From CAWBJP01 sp963789165 (GTDB taxonomy: Bacteria; Actinomycetota; Acidimicrobiia; IMCC26256; BP-133), in the NCBI GenBank assembly GCA_963789165.1, contig CAWBJP010000007.1, positions 496,001 to 560,000 of the forward strand: a stretch of 64,000 nt of DNA. Direction: 5' to 3'. Made by a program: the position numbers and the translations under genes. This document shows, in pieces, positions 1 to 8,249 of the stretch. Every line of letters starts with the position of its first letter. Within the stretch, counting starts at the first letter, position 1. The notes beneath the pieces were generated by a model, which was given only the letters and a program-made list of their open reading frames with translations, ran no database searches and was not told the origin of the DNA.

Positions 1-50
1 CGGGATGAACGGCTATCGCTCCCACCTGACCGCGAGTGACCGCGACGTCT

Positions 51-89
51 GTGGTCTTTTTGTGGTCTGCGCGTGGTCTGTCGAGGTCT
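51..89. repeat. Four phased direct repeats GTGGTCT/GAGGTCT beside tRNA-Pro
   Basis: GTGGTCT occurs at 51-57, 62-68 and 73-79, and GAGGTCT at 83-89, so the units start 11, 11 and 10 bases apart, about one helical turn. They lie 54-92 bases beyond the 3' end of the leftward-reading tRNA-Pro. The island at 36842-45886 carries TGGTCAC pairs, also 11 bases apart, just inside its ends. By analogy these could be integrase arm sites of an element lying left of the window; the spacing is seen, the function is inferred. Confidence 0.45.
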
Positions 90-99
90 GAACGCGACT

Positions 100-124
100 C
101 AGGACCGGTTAGAAACCGGTCCTG
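100..124 (-). terminator. 11-bp perfect hairpin downstream of tRNA-Pro
   Basis: CAGGACCGGTT and its exact reverse complement are separated by the trinucleotide AGA. The hairpin lies 19 bases past the 3' end of the tRNA, where a terminator would sit. There is no U-tract, so it may instead be a processing or protein-binding structure. Confidence 0.5.
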
Positions 125-142
125 ACCTGCGCCTTTACTGAG

Positions 143-216
143 TCGGGACGGCGGGACTTGAACCCGCGACCTCAGCGTCCCGAACGCTGCGCGCTACCAA
201 GCTGCGCTACGTCCCG
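143..216 (-). tRNA. tRNA-Pro (anticodon CGG)
   Basis: The reverse strand folds into a full cloverleaf. The acceptor is CGGGACG pairing with CGTCCCG, the D arm holds AGCTTGGTA, the anticodon stem CAGCG/CGCTG encloses loop TTCGGGA with anticodon CGG, and the T arm is GCGGG TTCAAGT CCCGC. The discriminator is A and CCA is not encoded. Its 3' end faces the left edge of the window, a common integration site for mobile elements. Confidence 0.96.
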
Positions 217-253
217 ATGGGCCGGAGTGTAACCGACCCTCCGGGACGGGGAC

Positions 254-706
254 TCAGGCCGGCGCCGGCTCCTCCAGCGGCTCCTCGGCCTCGGCACCGT
301 CCTCCTCCTCGGCCTCATCCACCGCCCGGCGGGCCTCCTCGGCAGCGATGAGGTTCTTGACCGTGCGCCGCAGGGTGCCGGGGTCGAAGGGCTTGACCAG
401 GACGGCGTCGGCCTTCGAGCTGCGGGCCAGGAACTTGTCGGCCTCCCGGTCGAGGAGAAGCAGGATCGGCACATGGGGCAGGCGCCCGTCGTATTCCTCC
501 AGCCGCAGGTCCATGCTCACCGCCATCCCGCCCATGTTGCCGATCTGCAGGTCCACCACCACCACGTCGGGCTCGACCTCACCGACCAGCCGGCGGACAT
601 CCTGACCCCGGGACACCTCGATGACCTCGAAACCGGGATTGACCAGGGCGGCCTTGACCTGGTCCCGGACCCACGAGGCGTCGCTGGCCACCACGACCTT
701 CGGCAT
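254..706 (-). CDS. Single-domain response regulator, atypical receiver
   Basis: A 150-residue protein made of one CheY-like receiver domain (about 1-120) plus an acidic Glu/Ala/Pro-rich tail. The phosphoacceptor is likely Asp52 in VVVVDLQ, and the conserved lysine is Lys105 in VLVKPF. The N-terminal acidic pair is reduced to one residue (ASD, Asp9). The conserved Ser/Thr switch position falls in a run of leucines (ILLLLD), so the usual phosphorylation switch may be altered. No output domain is present, so it probably acts by protein contact. It lies ten bases downstream of the two ArsA-like ATPase genes on the same strand and may be the last gene of that operon. Confidence 0.8.
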   Translation of the reverse strand: MPKVVVASDASWVRDQVKAALVNPGFEVIEVSRGQDVRRLVGEVEPDVVVVDLQIGNMGGMAVSMDLRLEEYDGRLPHVPILLLLDREADKFLARSSKADAVLVKPFDPGTLRRTVKNLIAAEEARRAVDEAEEEDGAEAEEPLEEPAPA

Positions 707-715
707 GCCGGGAAA

Positions 716-1909
716 CTACCCGCTACCACCCTCCGGGTCCGTTTCGGCGACGGGAGCCAGCAGATGACGGCCGACGGCCAGCAGGCCGGAGAAGTCGCAC
801 ACCTCGGTAGGGAGCAGAGGCACCCGGACGATGGGGACGTCGCCCACGTGCTGTTCCAAGCCGGCCAGGTGGCGCCGCTCCCGGCCGGCCAGCTCCGAGA
901 AGTCGGCCAGGTTCTCGAAGAGCCGGGCCAGACCCGCCGGCCCGTCGGCCAGCTCGCCGGGGGCGGCCGTCCCGGCCAGCACCAGAGCCCGGGCCCGCAG
1001 ATCCTCGGGCGTCTCGTCGCCGAACCGGGGATGGATCCGGTTCACCACCAGGCCGTCCACGCCCAGGCCCACCTCTCGGAGCCGGCGGGAAAAGTAGCCG
1101 GCTTCGGAGATGGCGTCGCGCCCCGGGGAGGTGATGAGCACGAAGGCGGTCCGGGGGTCGGCCAGCAGCTCGGTGACCTTGCGGGCCCGGCGCCGGAACC
1201 CGTCCTCCATGCCCTCGAAGGCCTGGAAGAACGCCACCAGGTCATCCACCACCTCGGAGCCGATCACCTTGGCCACCGTGCGGAAGAAGGTCACCAGGGC
1301 CAGGTTGGCCACCTTGAACGACGCCCGGGTGGGCGCCATGACGAGGCGGAAGAGCCGGTTGTCGAGCAGGCGGGTGAGCCGGGCGGGAGCCTCGATGAAG
1401 TCCAGGGCATGGCGGGTGGGCGGAGTGTCGACCACGATCAGATCCCAGGTGCCCGCCTCGTGCAGCTCGTGGAGCTTCTCGGTGGCCATGTACTCCTGGG
1501 TGCCCGACAGGGCGGTAGAGACGTTGCGGTAGAAGCGGTTCTCCAGGATGCGCTCGCCCTGGTCGGTGTCGGCGGCGTACTTGAGCACCAGCTCGTCGAA
1601 GGTCGACTTGCTGTCCAGCATGAGGGCCCACAGGCTCCCTCCGCCGGCGGCGTCGCCGTCGGGATCCCACAGCTGGTGATCGACCTCCGAGGCCGTGTGG
1701 GTGAGGGAATCGAGGCCGAGGGCGTTGGCCAGCCGCCGGGCCGGGTCGACCGTGACCACCACCGTGTTCCGGCCCCGCCGGGCGCCCTCCACGGCCAGCG
1801 CGGCGGCTGTGGTTGTCTTGCCCACCCCACCGCTCCCGCAGCACACCACGATGTGGTGGTCCCCGGCCAGGTCGGCCACGGCGGAAGCCGCAGGAGAGGC
1901 AGTCGTCAT
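716..1909 (-). CDS. ArsA/Get3-family anion-transporter-like ATPase (second of pair)
   Basis: 397 residues. The deviant Walker A is GSGGVGKTTT near residue 26, followed by TVDPARRLANALG, typical of the ArsA/Get3 class. VVDTPPTRHALDF matches the switch II region. The start ATG overlaps the stop of the upstream ATPase gene by four bases, so translation is probably coupled. Actinobacteria carry such ATPases in tandem next to whiB and ponA genes (Rv3679-Rv3680 in M. tuberculosis), where a heteromeric complex is proposed; this arrangement fits. Real substrate unknown: arsenite transport is not implied, since no ArsB-like pump is nearby. Confidence 0.88.
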   Translation of the reverse strand: MTTASPAASAVADLAGDHHIVVCCGSGGVGKTTTAAALAVEGARRGRNTVVVTVDPARRLANALGLDSLTHTASEVDHQLWDPDGDAAGGGSLWALMLDSKSTFDELVLKYAADTDQGERILENRFYRNVSTALSGTQEYMATEKLHELHEAGTWDLIVVDTPPTRHALDFIEAPARLTRLLDNRLFRLVMAPTRASFKVANLALVTFFRTVAKVIGSEVVDDLVAFFQAFEGMEDGFRRRARKVTELLADPRTAFVLITSPGRDAISEAGYFSRRLREVGLGVDGLVVNRIHPRFGDETPEDLRARALVLAGTAAPGELADGPAGLARLFENLADFSELAGRERRHLAGLEQHVGDVPIVRVPLLPTEVCDFSGLLAVGRHLLAPVAETDPEGGSG

Positions 1910-2856
1910 GGAGCGGTGGCCACCGCCCCGAGCCCGGCGGCCAGGGCGTCGGCCAGGACCTCCAGCTCCGGGGGACCGAGGTCGGCGTTGAAGAGGAACG
2001 GCAGGTGGACCTGGGGCAGGTCGAGCATGGCCGACAGCCGCTCGACCTGGGTCGTCTGCAGCGCCCGGCGCCGGGTGTGGAACTCCGCCGCCAGGGCCAG
2101 ATGATCGATCTCGGCGTCGGAGATGGAGACATTGAGCATCCGGGCGGCCGCCCGGATGCGCTCCGGGTCGCTGTCGATGGACCGGGCCGCGTACAGCCCG
2201 TTGACCACCAGGGGGGCGAGGCTCAGCCCCACCGGGTCGATGAGCACCTGAGCTGTCTCCACCGTCTCGTTGACCGGTGTCTCCTCGGGCAGGGTCACCA
2301 GCATCACCCGGGCCCGGTCCGGGTCGGCGAGCATCTCGGTCACCTCCATGGCCTGGGTCAGCACCGGGCCGACCCGGACGGCGTCGAGCAGGCCCTTGGG
2401 GGAGAGCAGGAAGGTGACGGCGTGTCCGGCGGCGGGCCCGTCGACCACGATCACGTCGGCCGCCTTGGCGTTCTGCAGGGCTTTCACCTTGCCCAGCACC
2501 AGGATGTCCTTCATCCCCGGCACGGCGGTGGACACCATGTCGAGCGCCCCCGTGGACGTGAGCCGTTTGGAGATCCGGCCCAGTCCGTGGTCCTCGAGGT
2601 ACTCGACGAGAGCGGCGTCAGGGGCGATGGGCAGCACCCGCACCCCCGGGTAGGGCTCGAATTCGTGGTCTTCGAGGGACGGCCGGCCGAAGCTGGCGGC
2701 CAACCCCGACTTGCCCTCCAGCTCCACCAGCAGCGCCGAACGTCCGGCCCGAGCCGCGGCGGTGGCCAGGGCGGCGGCGACCGTCGTCTTCCCTACTCCA
2801 CCTTTGCCCGCCACGATGACGACCCGGGACGACGAGCAAAGCTCGGCCAGCTCCAT
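1906..2856 (-). CDS. ArsA/Get3-family ATPase (first of pair)
   Basis: 316 residues starting with MELAELCSSSRVVIV. The deviant Walker A is GKGGVGKTT (about residues 17-25), followed by LVELEGKSGLAASFG and switch II VVDGPAAGHAVTFL. It is shorter than its downstream partner and lacks part of the C-terminal helical region. The two genes overlap by ATGA. A paired, non-identical ATPase layout is the hallmark of the actinobacterial Rv3679/Rv3680-like system. The upstream 95 bases to the repeat at 2951 presumably hold the promoter; I see no clear hexamers. Confidence 0.88.
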   Translation of the reverse strand: MELAELCSSSRVVIVAGKGGVGKTTVAAALATAAARAGRSALLVELEGKSGLAASFGRPSLEDHEFEPYPGVRVLPIAPDAALVEYLEDHGLGRISKRLTSTGALDMVSTAVPGMKDILVLGKVKALQNAKAADVIVVDGPAAGHAVTFLLSPKGLLDAVRVGPVLTQAMEVTEMLADPDRARVMLVTLPEETPVNETVETAQVLIDPVGLSLAPLVVNGLYAARSIDSDPERIRAAARMLNVSISDAEIDHLALAAEFHTRRRALQTTQVERLSAMLDLPQVHLPFLFNADLGPPELEVLADALAAGLGAVATAP

Positions 2857-2950
2857 CGCCTCATGCTAGGGGACCACCCCGCGGCGGCCTCCGGAGGGCG
2901 GGCCCGCCGGGCCGATCCCGGCGGATTGGGGCGTCATGAAGCGGGGAAGA

Positions 2951-3235
2951 GGCGCAGTGAAGGGGCGAGGGGATGCCAGCGCTCCGGGTTCACTTCGGAA
3001 CCGGCGTGGCTCAACCCCCTGATACAGGGGCTGAACAACGCCGGTTCGGCGAGCACGCCACTTACCAACCAACCGGCGTGGCTGAGCGCCAGCATGCGGC
3101 GGTGAACAGAGCCGGTTGGAGGAGCACGCCACTTACCAACCAACGGGCGTGGCTCACTGCCGGCATGCGGCGGTGAACAGCGCCGGTTCCAAAGTGAGCC
3201 CGGGGCGCCGCCACGCCACGCCCCTTCACTGCGCC
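2951..3235. repeat. 285-bp structured intergenic repeat with 17-bp perfect terminal inverted repeats
   Basis: The ends 2951-2967 (GGCGCAGTGAAGGGGCG) and 3219-3235 are exact reverse complements, and the pairing continues imperfectly about 40 bases inward (GGTTCACTTCGGAACC against GGTTCCAAAGTGAGCC). The middle holds about three imperfect copies of a 70-bp unit containing GGCGTGGCT, GGCGGTGAACAG, GCCGGTT and CACGCCACTTACCAACC. The same unit recurs at 28648-28773, and the same end sequence recurs at 10482-10685. It fills most of the 432-base gap between divergent genes and holds no convincing ORF. MITE-like or a structured RNA; no transposase is seen. Confidence 0.75.
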
Positions 3236-3288
3236 TTTGACTCTGCCCTCCGGGCGAACCGGATCGTGGATTCCGGCGGGAGGGCGGC

Positions 3289-4614
3289 ATGCTAGGGGTC
3301 CCCGTGCGCCGCCTTCTCGCCGCTCTCATGTTGTTGGCCATCGCCTGGTCGGTGGCTGGCCCGGCGCGGGCTGCCGACCGCCACATCGAGGTCGTGCAGG
3401 TGGAAGGGGCCATCGATCCGGTGGTCGCTGATCTGATCACCACCACGCTGCGCCGGGGACCGGCCAACGGGGCCAGCCTGGTCATCCTCCAGATCGACTC
3501 GGACGGTGCCCTGGACACCGACCCGACGGCCCTGCTCCGGGCGGTGAAGGCCTCGCCGGTGCCGGTGGCGACCTGGGTGGGGCCGGCTCCGTCGTCCGCC
3601 CGGGGTGCGGCGGCCGGGCTGCTCGTCGCCGCCCACGCGGCGGCGATCTCTCCGGGATCCGCGGTGGGACCGGCGGCGCCGCTGCGCCTCGATCCCGGTG
3701 CCGCCGACCGGGGGGAGCGGGCCGTGGCCATCCTCGCCCGGTCCAGCCGGCTCCCCCGGGACCAGGTGGAGCGCCTGGCCCGGCAACGCTTCTCAGCCGA
3801 TGCCGCGGTCAAGACGGGACTGGCCGACTTCCTGGCCCCCACCATCGGTGACGTCGTCGTCGGACTCAACGGACGCCCGGTGCGGACCGCGGCGGGCGAG
3901 GTCCGGCTGTCCACCACCAAGGTGGTCGAGACCGACGAGGGGCCCCGCCAGACCGCCAACCAGCCCGTCCGCTTCCGCAAGCTGTCCGCCCTCGACGGCG
4001 TCCAGCACTCGCTCACCAGCCCGGCCATCGCCTACCTGCTGCTGATCGTCGGCCTCGCCCTGATCGTCTTCGAGTTCTTCACCGTCAGCATCGGCCTCGC
4101 CTCTTTCGTGGGCGCCGCCTGCCTGGTGGGCAGCTTCTTCGGTTTCTCGCATGTGCCCGTGGCCTGGTGGGCGGTGGCCCTCATCCTGCTGTCCACGTTC
4201 GGGTTTGCCGTCGACATCCAGGCCGGGCATCTCGGGTTCTGGACGGGGGTGGGGGTAATCGGGCTGCTGGCCGGTTCGCTTGCCCTCTACGGGGGATCCC
4301 CGTTGCTCAATCTCACCTGGTGGCAGGTGGCGCTCGGCGTGGTGAGCCAGAGCGTGTTCATGCTCTCGGGCATGACCGTGGCCGTCCGCAACCGCTTCTC
4401 CCTCCCGACCGTGGGACGCGACTCGATGATCGGCGAGGTGGGCGAGGCCCGCACCGACCTCAATCCCGACGGCGTGGTCGTCGTGCGGGGGGCTCCGTGG
4501 CGGGCCCGGACCCTCCGCGGACGGCCCGTGGCCCAGGGCGGTCCGGTGCGGGTGGTGGCTGTTGACCAACTGGTCCTCGAGGTCGAACCGGATGGCTCGG
4601 GCGGTAGTTCGTAA
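3289..4614 (+). CDS. NfeD-family ClpP-class membrane protein, nucleophile apparently lost
   Basis: 441 residues. An N-terminal signal segment (about 7-29) is followed by a ClpP-like serine protease domain (about 30-190), several hydrophobic helices (about 240-370) and a C-terminal OB-like NfeD domain (about 380-435). In NfeD1b proteases the nucleophile lies in an ASAG-type motif; here the matching stretch reads RGAAAGLL, with no serine. It may therefore be a membrane scaffold rather than a protease. The ATG is preceded by GGGAGGG (3278-3284); GTG at 3304 is an alternative. It is divergent from the ATPase pair, and a weak terminator follows. Confidence 0.8.
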   Translation: MLGVPVRRLLAALMLLAIAWSVAGPARAADRHIEVVQVEGAIDPVVADLITTTLRRGPANGASLVILQIDSDGALDTDPTALLRAVKASPVPVATWVGPAPSSARGAAAGLLVAAHAAAISPGSAVGPAAPLRLDPGAADRGERAVAILARSSRLPRDQVERLARQRFSADAAVKTGLADFLAPTIGDVVVGLNGRPVRTAAGEVRLSTTKVVETDEGPRQTANQPVRFRKLSALDGVQHSLTSPAIAYLLLIVGLALIVFEFFTVSIGLASFVGAACLVGSFFGFSHVPVAWWAVALILLSTFGFAVDIQAGHLGFWTGVGVIGLLAGSLALYGGSPLLNLTWWQVALGVVSQSVFMLSGMTVAVRNRFSLPTVGRDSMIGEVGEARTDLNPDGVVVVRGAPWRARTLRGRPVAQGGPVRVVAVDQLVLEVEPDGSGGSS

Positions 4615-4626
4615 ACACAAAATGAC

Positions 4627-4648
4627 AGGCCTCTTCGGGCCTTGTTTT
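4627..4648 (+). terminator. Weak intrinsic terminator after the nfeD-like gene
   Basis: A 5-bp stem AGGCC/GGCCT with loop TCTTCG is followed by TGTTTT. It begins 12 bases past the stop codon and separates the nfeD-like gene from whiB. Confidence 0.5.
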
Positions 4649-4713
4649 GGCTGGCCAGGCCGGTATAGCGTCCGCCTTGGTTGCCCTGATCCCCCGATTG
4701 CCTAGCTCCCCGA

Positions 4714-4995
4714 TTGAAAGTCGATCAAACCTTGGGTACTCGCACGATCAACGAGGTGTGGCAGCTGCGCGCCTTGTGCCGAGGTCCCGACTCGTCGCTG
4801 TTCTTCCCTCCCAGTCACTTCGAGCGCAAAGACGAGAAGGAGGAGCGGGAGCTGCAGGCCAAAGCGATCTGCCGCACCTGCTCGGTCAAGCGGGAGTGTC
4901 TGGAGTACGCGCTTCGCATCCGAGAACCCCATGGCATCTGGGGCGGTCTCAACGAGTTGGAACGCAAAGCGCTGCTGTCCGTCCGGGCCGGCTGA
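4714..4995 (+). CDS. whiB: WhiB-family iron-sulfur transcription regulator
   Basis: 93 residues with the four Fe-S cysteines Cys22, Cys53, Cys56 and Cys62 in the C-x30-C-x2-C-x5-C pattern, and the GIWGG turn (residues 74-78) followed by a basic C-terminal stretch. This is the standard architecture of the Wbl family, which binds a 4Fe-4S cluster and works with the main sigma factor. The start is TTG at 4714; GTG at 4756 also keeps all cysteines. Its place between ArsA-like ATPases and a PonA2-type PBP recalls whiB4 of M. tuberculosis, but sequence alone does not fix the subtype. Confidence 0.93.
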   Translation: MKVDQTLGTRTINEVWQLRALCRGPDSSLFFPPSHFERKDEKEERELQAKAICRTCSVKRECLEYALRIREPHGIWGGLNELERKALLSVRAG

Positions 4996-5008
4996 GAGGC
5001 CGCCCAGC

Positions 5009-6802
5009 TCAAGCGCCCAGCTTGGGGCCGGGAAAGCGCTCGTCGCCGCGGCGGCGGGTGACGCCTTCGGCGTCCATGCGGGCCAGGAGAGCGAGCACGT
5101 ACTTCCGCGACGACCCGAGCAGGTCGCGCGCCTGGGCGACAGTCAGCGACCCGTGCTCGGCCAGGCCCCCGCGCACCACCGTGCGGGCCTGCTCCAGGGC
5201 GTCGGCGGTGAAGACCAACCCCTCGACGTCGACCAGCAGGCCCTCCCGCACCAGCCCCCGGACGATCTCGGGCCGGGCCCCCAGCTCGGCCGGGGTCGGG
5301 GGCGCGAACGGCTCTGCGCCGAGGGCGGCCAGGAGACGCCGGGCCTCGGGCTCCTCCGACACCCGGGCCTGGTGGGTGGCGGAACGCACTCTCCCCTGCT
5401 CGACCACCAGGCCGGGGGCACCATCGAGGACAGCCCGGGCCCGGGCCGGGTCCAGACCCAGCGCGGGACCGAGCACACTGAGTTCCAGGCCGGGTTCCAG
5501 AGGCTGGCGACGGTGGTGGTCGGCCACCGCCTCGGCCGCCCGGCGCCTTGTCTCCTCCAGGGCGGTGGCGGCCACCAGCCACTCCCCGACGGGGACAGCC
5601 CAGCCCGAACCGACCAGGTCCTTGGCCAGCTGCTCGGCCCCGGCCGGATCGACACCCGCCAGGCGCACCACCTCGGCCACCTTGAGCCAGGGACGGCCGG
5701 CCAGCAACCGGGCGCCGAGGGGCAGGACCAGGCGCTCGGGCGCCATGCGGGCCCGGCCGACCGGAGCCACGTCGAGGACCTCGGCGCCGCCGACCGTCTC
5801 CTGCCGGCCCGTCTCCCGCAGGACCAGCCGGTCGCCGGGGGCGAGCGGGAGGGCCGCTTCCAGCCGGAGGCGGGCGAAGCGACCCTCCGCGCCGAGCACC
5901 CGCAGGCGCACGTCGTGCTCCCCGGAGCCGGCATAGGCCTTGTAGGCACCCCGACCGAAGGCGGCGCCAGGGAGGGCGGTGAGCGCCACGTCGAGGATCT
6001 GGGTCGGGTTCCACTGCCCCGGGAGGACGAGGGCGGCGCCCCGGTGCACGGCGGTGTGCTCGACGCCGGCCAGGTTGAGCGCCACCCGGCTCCCGGGGGC
6101 GGCTTCGGCCAGCTCCCGATGGTGACTCTCGATCTTGCGCAATCGGGCCCGGTGCCGGCCGGGCAGGATTAGCACCTCCGTGTCGAGCGGGAGCCGACCG
6201 CCGGCCAGCGTGCCGGTCACCACCGTGCCCGCCCCCTTGGCCGCGAAGACCCGGTCCACCCACAGTCGGGGGCGGCCGGCGTCGGCCGCCAGGGGGGCGG
6301 AGGCGAGCATGGCATCGAGCTGCTCCCGCAACTCGGCCAGGCCCCGGCCCGAACGGGAATCGACCGCCAGCACGGCCAGGGGCGAGAACGCCGACTGCTC
6401 CAGCCGTTCCTCCACTTCCATACGGGCCAGTTCCAGCAGGTCGTCGTCCACCAGGTCGGCCTTGGAGACGACGGCGACCCCATGGTGGATACCGAGCAGG
6501 TCGAGGATGCGCAGGTGCTCCTCGCTCTGGGGCATCCAACCCTCGGTGGCCGCCACCACCAGCAGCGCGGCTTCCACCGCCCCCACGCCGGCCAGCATGT
6601 TCTTGAGGAAGCGGACGTGCCCGGGCACGTCGACGAAACCAAGCTCCTGGCCGGAGGGGAGGGTGGTGAAGGCGAAGCCCAGGTCGATGGTGAGGCCGCG
6701 GGCCTTCTCCTCCGCGAAACGGTCGGGGTCGGTGCCGGTCAGCGCCAGCACCAGCGACGACTTGCCGTGGTCGACGTGACCGGCGGTGGCGACGACCCGC
6801 AT
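5009..6802 (-). CDS. selB: Selenocysteine-specific elongation factor SelB
   Basis: 597 residues. GTPase motifs: G1 GHVDHGKS (residues 8-15), G3 DVPGH, G4 SKAD. The domain is followed by EF-Tu-like domains and C-terminal winged helices that read the SECIS RNA. The unusually short G1-to-effector region (EEKARGLTIDLGFA) is typical of SelB. It delivers Sec-tRNA to UGA codons with SECIS elements. It lies 16 bases downstream of selA on the same strand. The gene converges on whiB, with a 13-base gap. Confidence 0.95.
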   Translation of the reverse strand: MRVVATAGHVDHGKSSLVLALTGTDPDRFAEEKARGLTIDLGFAFTTLPSGQELGFVDVPGHVRFLKNMLAGVGAVEAALLVVAATEGWMPQSEEHLRILDLLGIHHGVAVVSKADLVDDDLLELARMEVEERLEQSAFSPLAVLAVDSRSGRGLAELREQLDAMLASAPLAADAGRPRLWVDRVFAAKGAGTVVTGTLAGGRLPLDTEVLILPGRHRARLRKIESHHRELAEAAPGSRVALNLAGVEHTAVHRGAALVLPGQWNPTQILDVALTALPGAAFGRGAYKAYAGSGEHDVRLRVLGAEGRFARLRLEAALPLAPGDRLVLRETGRQETVGGAEVLDVAPVGRARMAPERLVLPLGARLLAGRPWLKVAEVVRLAGVDPAGAEQLAKDLVGSGWAVPVGEWLVAATALEETRRRAAEAVADHHRRQPLEPGLELSVLGPALGLDPARARAVLDGAPGLVVEQGRVRSATHQARVSEEPEARRLLAALGAEPFAPPTPAELGARPEIVRGLVREGLLVDVEGLVFTADALEQARTVVRGGLAEHGSLTVAQARDLLGSSRKYVLALLARMDAEGVTRRRGDERFPGPKLGA

Positions 6803-6818
6803 CCGCTAGCTGCGTTCC

Positions 6819-8150
6819 CTAGTCGCGGGCATCGCGACTGGCGAACGCATCCTTGAGCAGTCTGACCAGCACTTCATCTTGGGCCGGGTCCACCGTGCGC
6901 AGATCGCACACCACGGCCTGACCCTCCACTCGGGCGACGACCCCCACCCGGCGCAGCGAGGCCAGGGCCGCATCGGGGTCCGACGATTCCAGGGCGATCC
7001 CGGCCGACGGAATGGTGAGTCCGGGCAGGGACCCGCCCCCCGCCACCGCCTCGGTGTCCACCACCTTGGCCTCTGGCAGCTGGGCCGCCAGTCCCGATGC
7101 CCGCTCCCGCAGGCTCTCCACCGTGAGGGTGGCCATCCGCCACAGCGGGATCCCGGTGGCGTCGCCGGAGAGATAGGTGAGCGCCAGGTGCTGAAGGGCG
7201 GCCAGGGTCATCTTGTCGGCCCGCACCGCCCGGGCCAGCGGGTGGCGGCCCACGGCGGCCACGAGGTCGGCCCGGCCGGCGATGATCCCGGCCTGGGGGC
7301 CGCCCAGCAGCTTGTCGCCCGAGAACGTCACGAGGGCGGCGCCGGCCTCGAGGGTCTGGCGGGCCCCGGGCTCGTCCCGGAGCCACACCGGATGCCGGGG
7401 CAGCCACGGGGTGGTCTCGTCCAGGAGTCCCGACCCGATGTCGGCCACCACGGGCGGGCCCAGGGTGGCGAGCTCGGCCACCGGGGTGGACTCCACGAAG
7501 CCCACCATCCGGTAGTTGGAGGCGTGGACCTTGAGGACAAGGGCGACATCAGGGGTCAGCACCCGGCGATAGTCGGCCAGGCGGGTGCGGTTGGTCGTCC
7601 CCACCTCCACCAGCCGGGCCCCCGACTCGGCCAGGACGTCAGGTACCCGGAAGCCGCCTCCGATCTCCACCAGCTCGCCCCGGGAGACGACGACGTCCCG
7701 ACCCCGGGCCAGGGCGGCGAGCACCAGCAGGACGGCGGCGGCGTTGTTGTTCACCACCAGCGCCGCCTCGGCTCCACACAGCCGGGCCAGGAGGGCCGCG
7801 GCGTGGTCCTGACGTGACCCCCGCCGGCCCTCGTCGAGGCGGTACTCCAGGTTCGAGTAGCCCGCCGCGATCCGGTGGTCCGTCTCCCCGATCGGGACCC
7901 GCCCCAGGTTGGTGTGGATGATGACCCCGGTGGCGTTGATGACCGGCCGCAGCAGCCTTCCCTGCAGGTCGTCAGCCCGGCGGCGGGCGTCGGCCATCAC
8001 CGCGGCCGGGTCCACTGCCGCCCCGCTCTCGGCCGTGGCCCGCGCCTCCTCCACCGCGGCCCGGGCCACCTCGACGGCCAGGGCGTGGGGCAGTCCCTCC
8101 AGCGTGGCGAGGACGCTGTCCACGGAAGGCAACGCGCGTCGGGCGTCCAT
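6819..8150 (-). CDS. selA: L-seryl-tRNA(Sec) selenium transferase SelA
   Basis: 443 residues, the usual length for SelA. It converts Ser-tRNA(Sec) to Sec-tRNA(Sec) with selenophosphate, using PLP. The PLP lysine is in SGDKLLGGPQAG. Other family stretches are GVIIHTNLGR and VNNNAAAVLL. It forms an operon with selB. No selC-like 90-100 nt tRNA with anticodon UCA and no selD are visible in the flanks, so those must lie elsewhere in the genome. Confidence 0.95.
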   Translation of the reverse strand: MDARRALPSVDSVLATLEGLPHALAVEVARAAVEEARATAESGAAVDPAAVMADARRRADDLQGRLLRPVINATGVIIHTNLGRVPIGETDHRIAAGYSNLEYRLDEGRRGSRQDHAAALLARLCGAEAALVVNNNAAAVLLVLAALARGRDVVVSRGELVEIGGGFRVPDVLAESGARLVEVGTTNRTRLADYRRVLTPDVALVLKVHASNYRMVGFVESTPVAELATLGPPVVADIGSGLLDETTPWLPRHPVWLRDEPGARQTLEAGAALVTFSGDKLLGGPQAGIIAGRADLVAAVGRHPLARAVRADKMTLAALQHLALTYLSGDATGIPLWRMATLTVESLRERASGLAAQLPEAKVVDTEAVAGGGSLPGLTIPSAGIALESSDPDAALASLRRVGVVARVEGQAVVCDLRTVDPAQDEVLVRLLKDAFASRDARD

Positions 8151-8249
8151 CAGGACCTGCGGAGCAGGGACTGGCGGCTGGGGCAGGGGCCCCCGGCCGT
8201 ACCGCGATGAGCCGGAAGGCGAAGAGCCATGGTCACTGCAGCGTAGGCT

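Noticed and set aside
473..2104. Long plus-strand ORF of 543 codons opposite the ATPase genes
   Set aside because: Its protein is His/Gly/Arg-rich low complexity, and the opposite strand encodes two clear ATPases; it is a shadow of GC-rich codons.
8151..8249. Possible tRNA-Sec beside selA
   Set aside because: No long acceptor stem and no UCA anticodon loop can be drawn.
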